Shown here in pieces: positions 59,199 through 64,000 of a stretch of DNA of 64,000 nt. The DNA lies in contig GL947595.1 of the NCBI GenBank assembly GCA_000218745.1, forward strand, positions 494,556 through 558,555, read 5' to 3'. The notes beneath the pieces are model-generated. The model was not told where the DNA came from and did no database searches. It saw nothing but the letters and a program-made list of their open reading frames with translations. Position 1 is the first letter of the stretch, and each line of letters starts with the position of its first letter. The DNA comes from Prochlorococcus marinus bv. HNLC2 (GTDB lineage: Bacteria; Cyanobacteriota; Cyanobacteriia; PCC-6307; Cyanobiaceae). Position numbers and translations under genes: made by a program.

Positions 59199-60203
59199 CT
59201 AAGAGGTTTCTTTATAAAATCCCTTAGTCAATTGATGTAAAGATATAGCTGCAGCGACTGAAGCATTTAAACTCGAAGTTTTTCCTTTAAGAGGAATTTT
59301 AACCAGATAATCACAATTCTTTTGAGTTAGAAGAGATAAGCCTTTGCTCTCTGAACCTACAACAATTACTAATGGGGTATCTATAGAAAATCGGGAGATA
59401 TTCATTTGACCACTTTCCATTAATCCAATAACAGTAAATCCCTCTTCTTTCATGACCTGTAAACTTCTATTTAAATTAACAACTCTACAAACTGATATGT
59501 GCTCTAAGGCTCCAGCTGCAACTTTTGCAACTGTTCCAGTAATCCCAGCTGATCTTCTTTGAGGAATGATAATACCTTTACATCCAAAGGCCTCTGCAGA
59601 TCTAATTATTGCACCTACATTATGAGGATCAGTAATTCCATCTAAACAAAGAATAATTGGCATTAGTTCTTTTTCTTTAGAAATAGTTATTAATTCCTTT
59701 AAACTAACAGTCTCTGAGTATGAAATTTGTAAAGCAATACCTTGATGAACAGCACCGAATGTTATTTGTGAAATTCTAGACCAAGGGACTTCCTCTATAA
59801 GAACACCCTTACTCTTAACATCTTTCAAAATTTGAAAGAACTTTTCTGAGGATCTAATCTCTGAAGTGCACCATATTCTATTTATTGGTCTTTCTCTCTC
59901 CAAAACTGATAAAACAGAATGTTTACCCCAAATTAAATCTTCACAATTTTTTTCACTAAAAAATTTTGGACGTTTATCATAATTTTTAATGTTTTGATCA
60001 AACTTTTTATCAGATTTGGATTGTTTTTATTTGATCTTGTATATTTTAAATTTTTATTTCTTTCAGATTCACTAAATTTATTTGATGAGTATGACATTGA
60101 AGATTTCTTTTGAGATTTTTGAAATTTTCTACTACATATCATTATTATTTTTAGAGTTAGTATTTCTCTTGAAATTATTTAAAGATTTGCCTTTCATTTT
60201 CAT
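59199..60203 (-). pseudogene. rlmB: TrmH/SpoU-family 23S rRNA methyltransferase (RlmB-like), two frameshifts in the N-terminal extension
   Basis: The 3' part has all SPOUT motifs: ITDPHNVGAIIRSAEAFG, VVGSESKGLS and VKIPLKGKTSSLNASVAAAI. Extending upstream in frame gives EDLIWGKHSVLSVLERERP, the normal N-terminal domain, and beyond it a Lys/Asn/Ser-rich arm. That arm is in three frames: MKMKGKS... from 60203, SRKFQKSQ... after a +1 break near 60129-60139, and KQSKSDKKF... after a -1 break in a T run at 60024-60028. The two shifts cancel (length 3n). A TTG at 59903 would start inside the conserved domain and is unlikely. Confidence 0.75.
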
Positions 60204-60210
60204 AATTAAT

Positions 60211-60603
60211 TTACTTAAGCTCCAAATGTTCAAAAAGTATAGATAACCTTTTTGGATTATTTAAAAACAACCAACCTATTAGAGTCTCAAAACCTGTTGA
60301 TTTTGCATAAATAGAAGGATCAATTGATTTTGGTGCTCTTTTAGTTTTATTTCGAGCTCTCCTTACTAAATCAATCTCAGAGGGTTCCAATAGATGCTCA
60401 ATATATTGTAAATATTCGACTTGAGATAAAGCTTTTACTTCTTCAACTACAGATAAATGTAATTCTTTAGATTTTGCAGGTTTATTGATATATCTAAGTC
60501 TTTGATGTAATTCCCATACAGAATCTCCAAGCCAAGCAAGTTGTATAACTCCTATTTCAAAGGTTGGCTTTGAGGGGGTTTGATTTTTAATCCAATTTGT
60601 CAA
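60211..60603 (-). CDS. mrnC: Mini-ribonuclease III (MrnC)
   Basis: A 130-residue RNase III catalytic domain without a dsRNA-binding domain, used for 23S rRNA maturation. The catalytic aspartate lies in LAWLGDSVWEL. RRARNKTKRAPKS is the conserved basic segment, and ETLIGWLFL carries the second acidic site. It overlaps the STAS gene stop by 4 bases and is followed closely by the rlmB-like gene, so all three are one transcript. Confidence 0.92.
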   Translation of the reverse strand: MTNWIKNQTPSKPTFEIGVIQLAWLGDSVWELHQRLRYINKPAKSKELHLSVVEEVKALSQVEYLQYIEHLLEPSEIDLVRRARNKTKRAPKSIDPSIYAKSTGFETLIGWLFLNNPKRLSILFEHLELK

Positions 60604-60965
60604 CTTTTTAATTTTTTTATAGCGTCATCTAAACTTGACTGTAAGTTTAAGAATTCACCAAGCCTTACTAGTTTAATAGTCTGAACAACCCTAGAATTAC
60701 CAATTACAGAATAATTTAATTTTAATTTCTTACACTCTTTAGCGGTTTGAACAAGTGCTCCTAAACCAGAAGAGTCTAGAAAATCAATTTTAGTAAGATC
60801 AATTACAAAAGGCAAAGGATTATTCTCTAAATTACTGGTTACAAATGTCTTAAATTGCTTTTCAGAAAATGCATCTAATTGCCCAGTAAAGGTAAAAATC
60901 ATAATTTTTACCTTTACCATTATGTTTCCCCTTAGAGAAACTGTTAGTCTTTGGTAGTCCTCTAT
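60600..60965 (-). CDS. STAS-domain anti-sigma factor antagonist, probably starting at ATA
   Basis: A SpoIIAA-like STAS domain with the phosphorylatable serine in DFLDSSGLGALV. The first in-frame ATG is at 60920, giving 106 residues. Fifteen further in-frame codons encode EDYQRLTVSLRGNI, which reads like the true start of this family. The codon before Glu is ATA (60963-60965), 7 bases after a strong GGAGGA (60973-60978). A TAA lies two codons further up. I take 60965 as the start. Candidate partner of the RsbW-like kinase at 36225-36617. Confidence 0.78.
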   Translation of the reverse strand: MEDYQRLTVSLRGNIMVKVKIMIFTFTGQLDAFSEKQFKTFVTSNLENNPLPFVIDLTKIDFLDSSGLGALVQTAKECKKLKLNYSVIGNSRVVQTIKLVRLGEFLNLQSSLDDAIKKLKS

Positions 60966-60972
60966 GATTTAT

Positions 60973-60978
60973 TCCTCC
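60973..60978 (-). promoter_or_regulatory. Strong Shine-Dalgarno sequence for the STAS gene
   Basis: GGAGGA on the minus strand, 7 bases upstream of the ATA at 60965 and 52 bases upstream of the first ATG at 60920. Its spacing fits initiation at the ATA, not at the ATG, and decides the start call. Such strong sites are uncommon before genes in this window. Confidence 0.6.
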
Positions 60979-61026
60979 AAAAAATAATTTATTAATGTAA
61001 TTATCAAATCAAATGAAAATGATATG

Positions 61027-62169
61027 TCAACATCTTTCTAACATTAGAGATACAAAATTTTTAAATAAATAATCTGAATCATGAGGACCTGGTCCAGCTT
61101 CGGGATGATATTGAACACTAAATATAGGTTTATTTTTAACTTTTAAACCAGCCACAGTCTTATCATTTAAGTTAAAGTGAGTTACCTCTGCTATATCCTT
61201 AGGAATAGTTTCAGCATCTATTGCGAAACCGTGGTTCTGGCTTGTGATCTCTACATTATTATTTAAACCACAAGGATGATTTAAGCCACGATGTCCAAAT
61301 GGCAATTTAAATGTTTTACCTCCTAGAGCAAGTCCGAAAATTTGATGGCCTAAACAGATCCCGAACATAGCTATCTCTCCTTGATTTATCAAATCTTTAG
61401 CTAAATTAATCCCTGAAACAACAGTAGATGGATCTCCAGGGCCATTTGAGAAAAAGACACCGTTAGGGTTATGAGATAAAACTGATTTTAAGGATGAATT
61501 AGCCGGGAGGACAATTACTTGGCATCCATAAAAAGTTAATCTATCTAAAATAGACTTTTTAATTCCAAAATCAATGACAACAACTTTTAAATTCTGTGAT
61601 GAATAAAGTTTATCGCTAAATCTGAATTCAGATGAAAAACTATTTTTCCAAAAGTATTCTTTATTTGTTGTTACTTGATTAGCTAAGTTCAATCCCTTCA
61701 TTTTTGGACTTTTTTTTAAGATCTCTATACATTTATCCGTAGTTATTTTTTCTGTTGTAATTAATCCATTCATAGAGCCATATTTTCTAAGAATTTTCAC
61801 TAAAGCCCTGGTATCAATTCCATGCAAGCCAATTACATCATTTTTAACCAACCAATCATTAAATGTTAGTTTTGAACGCCAATTACTTAAATTATTTGAA
61901 TAATTTCTTACAATTATTGCCTGCACTATATTATTTTCTGATTCTGAATCTTCAAAATTTATTCCTGTATTACCAATTTCTGGATAAGTGAAAGTAATTA
62001 TTTGTCCAAAATAACTTGGATCAGTCATAACTTCTTGATAACCTGTCATTCCAGTGTTGAATACAATCTCTCCAATAACAAGACCTTTTGATCCAAAAGA
62101 ATAACCTTCAAAAATGAAACCATTTTCAAGAACAAGTTTTGCATCTCTTTTTAAATCTTGATGATTCAT
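61027..62169 (-). CDS. carA: Carbamoyl-phosphate synthase small (glutaminase) subunit
   Basis: Class I glutamine amidotransferase that feeds ammonia to CarB for arginine and pyrimidine synthesis. The 380-residue protein has an N-terminal domain (VFNTGMTGYQEVMTDPSY) and a C-terminal triad: the cysteine in FGICLGHQIFG and the His/Glu in QYHPEAGPGP. It is intact. It begins 11 bases after the true trpD end. Confidence 0.96.
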   Translation of the reverse strand: MNHQDLKRDAKLVLENGFIFEGYSFGSKGLVIGEIVFNTGMTGYQEVMTDPSYFGQIITFTYPEIGNTGINFEDSESENNIVQAIIVRNYSNNLSNWRSKLTFNDWLVKNDVIGLHGIDTRALVKILRKYGSMNGLITTEKITTDKCIEILKKSPKMKGLNLANQVTTNKEYFWKNSFSSEFRFSDKLYSSQNLKVVVIDFGIKKSILDRLTFYGCQVIVLPANSSLKSVLSHNPNGVFFSNGPGDPSTVVSGINLAKDLINQGEIAMFGICLGHQIFGLALGGKTFKLPFGHRGLNHPCGLNNNVEITSQNHGFAIDAETIPKDIAEVTHFNLNDKTVAGLKVKNKPIFSVQYHPEAGPGPHDSDYLFKNFVSLMLERC

Positions 62170-62180
62170 ATAACTTTTAT

Positions 62181-63213
62181 TTAATCATTCAAATAATTTT
62201 TTAAATCTTGCAATTTTTCCCAAGGAATACCTTGATTCATTTTTTCTAAAGCTATACCAATCCCTTTCTCAATATTTTCTTCTTTCCCTCGCAGCCCAAA
62301 GAACTAATGCAGTATTAAGGGCAACCACATTAACTTGGGATTCATAAGCTTTACCCTTCAAAACTAATTCTAATATTTCTTCATTACTTGTATCGTCTGT
62401 GACAGTAAGATTATTATTTTCAAAATTTTTGTAACCAAAATCAGAAATATTAATAGAAGATCTTGTTATTTGTCCATTATCCACAAATATCAATTTATTA
62501 TCTCCCTCTAAAGAAGCTTCATCTAAAGATCCATAACCATGTATTACTATAGCTCTCTTCATTCCCATTTTATCTAATGCAACAGCCATAGGATAAAGAA
62601 GATCCTCTGAGGCGACTCCAAGAACCTGAGCATTAGGCCTTAGAGGATTAACTAATGGTCCTAATTGATTAAAAATAGTTCTAATACCAAGATTTTTACG
62701 AAGAGGCGCTAAATTTATAAGTGATTTATGCCAAGCAGGTGCAAAAAGAAAGGTAATCCCAATTTCTTCAACAGCTAAAATTACTTTTTCTAATGATGCA
62801 TTTAAATTTAAACCTAAATTTGAAAGTACATCTGCAGAACCAACCTTCCCACTGGCACTTCTATTTCCATGTTTTGCAATATTAACCCCACAACAGGAAG
62901 AAACGAATGCTACTGCTGTAGAAATATTGAATGTATTTGCACCATCACCACCAGTTCCACAAGTATCTAACATGTATAACTCTGGTCTTTGAATTGGAAG
63001 CTTACAAAAGTCCAAGAGCTCTTTTGCCATAGATGCAAGTTCAATACCTGTAGCTCCTTTAGCTCTAAATCCTGCTAGAAGGGCACCAGTTTGTACGGGT
63101 TGAATTTCATTAGTTAACCATAAATTCATTAATCTACGAGCTGACAATTCATTAAGATCATTCCCATCGACTAATTTATCAAGTATTGAAGTAATTTCTT
63201 GTTGAGAGGACAT
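62181..63213 (-). pseudogene. trpD: Anthranilate phosphoribosyltransferase, frameshifted near the C-terminus
   Basis: Second step of tryptophan synthesis. The start is taken as the ATG at 63213 (MSSQQEITS); an ATG at 63261 would overlap the DUF3288 gene. PRPP-binding [17 protein letters not shown] and [17 protein letters not shown] are present. The first frame stops early at WAARERRKY. The +1 frame encodes the missing C-terminus, [18 protein letters not shown] to a TAA at 62181. The break is at a GGG/AAA run near 62280-62289; the length is 3n+1. Confidence 0.9.
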
Positions 63214-63232
63214 TTGATTGAATACTTTAAAA

Positions 63233-63529
63233 TTAATTAGATGTATCGAAACCAGAACCAACTAAATCGTCTGATCTATTATTTGGACTAAAATCATTTG
63301 ACCATATTATCCTAGTCTTAGAAAATAATGATTCTTCTGAAATTTTCCAAAAAGTAAGGATTTTTTCTAAGTCAGCTTTTAAATCTTTTTCACCAATAAA
63401 ATTTTGATATCTTTTTATTAACCTTGCTAAATTTATTAAATCAAAATCATCAGGATTATTCTTAATTATTAGAGAATCGACTATCTCTTTGTCTGAATCA
63501 TGAAGCGGATGAATTTGTTCATCTTCCAT
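63233..63529 (-). CDS. DUF3288 protein
   Basis: A 98-residue soluble protein. The pattern [41 protein letters not shown] and [13 protein letters not shown] matches my recollection of the cyanobacterial DUF3288 family; function unknown. The C-terminal ~25 residues are a polar tail. It sits just upstream of trpD on the same strand and diverges from the ABC exporter gene. Confidence 0.78.
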   Translation of the reverse strand: MEDEQIHPLHDSDKEIVDSLIIKNNPDDFDLINLARLIKRYQNFIGEKDLKADLEKILTFWKISEESLFSKTRIIWSNDFSPNNRSDDLVGSGFDTSN

Positions 63530-63609
63530 AGCAAAAAAATCTTATCTTTATAAAATTAGCTCACAAATTTAAAAATGAAACATTATCTTAATCATATTGG
63601 AAAAATTAA

Positions 63610-64000
63610 ATGAAAAATTTAAAAATTAAAATAATAAAAAAATATCTTAGACCATATAAAAGGGAATTATTTATCGGATCTATTGCTCTCCTATTAGTAA
63701 ATATTTTAAGTGTAATAATTCCCTTAGAAGTAAAAAGCATAATAGACCAACTTCAGGAGAATTTCTCAACTAAATTTATTATTTCTAAATCCCTTTGGTT
63801 AATCTTATTAGCAACAATAATGGGGTTAATACGTCTATTTTCAAGACAAATAGTATTTGGTATAGGAAGGAAAGTTGAAGTAAATTTGAGACAAAAACTT
63901 TTTGACCATTTACTTATTCAAGATCCTGATTGGATACAAAAAAAAGGTAGTGGAGATATTATTAGTAGAGCAACAAGTGACGTAGAAAATGTTAGAAGGT
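63610..64000 (+). CDS. ABC exporter (MsbA/lipid-multidrug type), cut by the right edge
   Basis: An open frame from the ATG at 63610 runs off the window with 130 residues visible. It opens with a basic segment (KKYLRPYKRELFIGS), a first helix (SIALLLVNILSVIIPLEV), then a second helix, and RKVEVNLRQKLFDHLL...GSGDIISRATSDVENVR. The last is the intracellular coupling region of type IV ABC exporter membrane domains. The ATPase domain should lie beyond 64000. The substrate is unknown. Confidence 0.85.
   Translation, partial: MKNLKIKIIKKYLRPYKRELFIGSIALLLVNILSVIIPLEVKSIIDQLQENFSTKFIISKSLWLILLATIMGLIRLFSRQIVFGIGRKVEVNLRQKLFDHLLIQDPDWIQKKGSGDIISRATSDVENVRR

Noticed and set aside
1-64000. CRISPR arrays, insertion sequences, prophage genes, rRNA genes or a replication origin
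   Set aside because: None seen on reading both strands; dnaE and dnaG are present, but no dnaA-box cluster or dnaA/dnaN context was seen.

Overview
The window looks like chromosome of a free-living marine picocyanobacterium, most likely a high-light Prochlorococcus. The DNA is very AT-rich (about 30% GC by eye, not computed) and genes are tightly packed. Photosynthesis genes include psaK, psb28, gun4 and a PAM68-like gene, alongside several protein families found only in cyanobacteria and plastids (DUF2499, DUF3593, DUF3082, DUF3110, DUF1816, DUF3288). No prophage, insertion sequence, CRISPR array or rRNA was seen, and no gene-free stretch exceeds about 250 bases. The longest gap, 12924-13165, holds nothing but AT-rich DNA.

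Layout. 1-9.6 kb: cysteine desulfurase (cut by the left edge), dapF, leuS, pgi, purN, argC, ribBA and a cyclophilin. 9.6-13 kb: DUF3110, dnaJ and dnaK. 13.1-19.5 kb: tRNA-Ser(GGA), ferredoxin, an inositol-monophosphatase-family gene, hisZ, htpG, rpmB, a PrxQ-type peroxiredoxin, DUF2499, DUF3593 and psaK. 19.5-31.4 kb: dxs, ilvA, scpB, a YggT protein, a MazG-like protein, pyk, a MacB-like permease, bioY, lspA, a DUF697 GTPase and a PLP decarboxylase. 31.4-38.9 kb: tadA, a photorespiratory-type aminotransferase, glnA with an NtcA-type promoter and a clear terminator, a methyltransferase, an RsbW-like kinase, gun4, mnmH and psb28. 38.9-46.7 kb: a PerM-family exporter, secDF, pdhB, DUF3082, ispE, rsmA and rlmH. 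46.7-49 kb: a LexA-boxed umuDC unit followed by a small HEXXH protein. 49-64 kb: dnaG, an EamA transporter, ruvA, rpsO, PAM68-like, dnaE, gatA, DUF1816, rlmB, mini-RNase III, a STAS protein, carA, trpD, DUF3288 and the start of an ABC exporter.

The most striking property is the number of single-base frameshifts. At least 13 occur in 10 genes (dapF, purN, htpG, prxQ twice, bioY, the PLP decarboxylase twice, secD, ispE, rlmB twice, trpD), ten of them +1 and three -1. In each gene both halves are otherwise well conserved. Several of these genes are normally essential, so indel errors in a draft or single-cell assembly are the leading explanation. Several +1 shifts fall directly on an in-frame stop codon and two share the same ten bases, so recoding deserves a quick exclusion test. 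These genes are listed as 'pseudogene' meaning 'interrupted as sequenced'.

Other points: a STAS gene whose best start is an ATA behind a strong Shine-Dalgarno sequence; an EamA transporter read through into a secreted glycine-rich protein; three unlisted small membrane ORFs (after secF, after the PLP decarboxylase, upstream of pdhB); a two-tier hairpin between dxs and ilvA; and a HEXXH metallopeptidase-like gene attached to the SOS unit.
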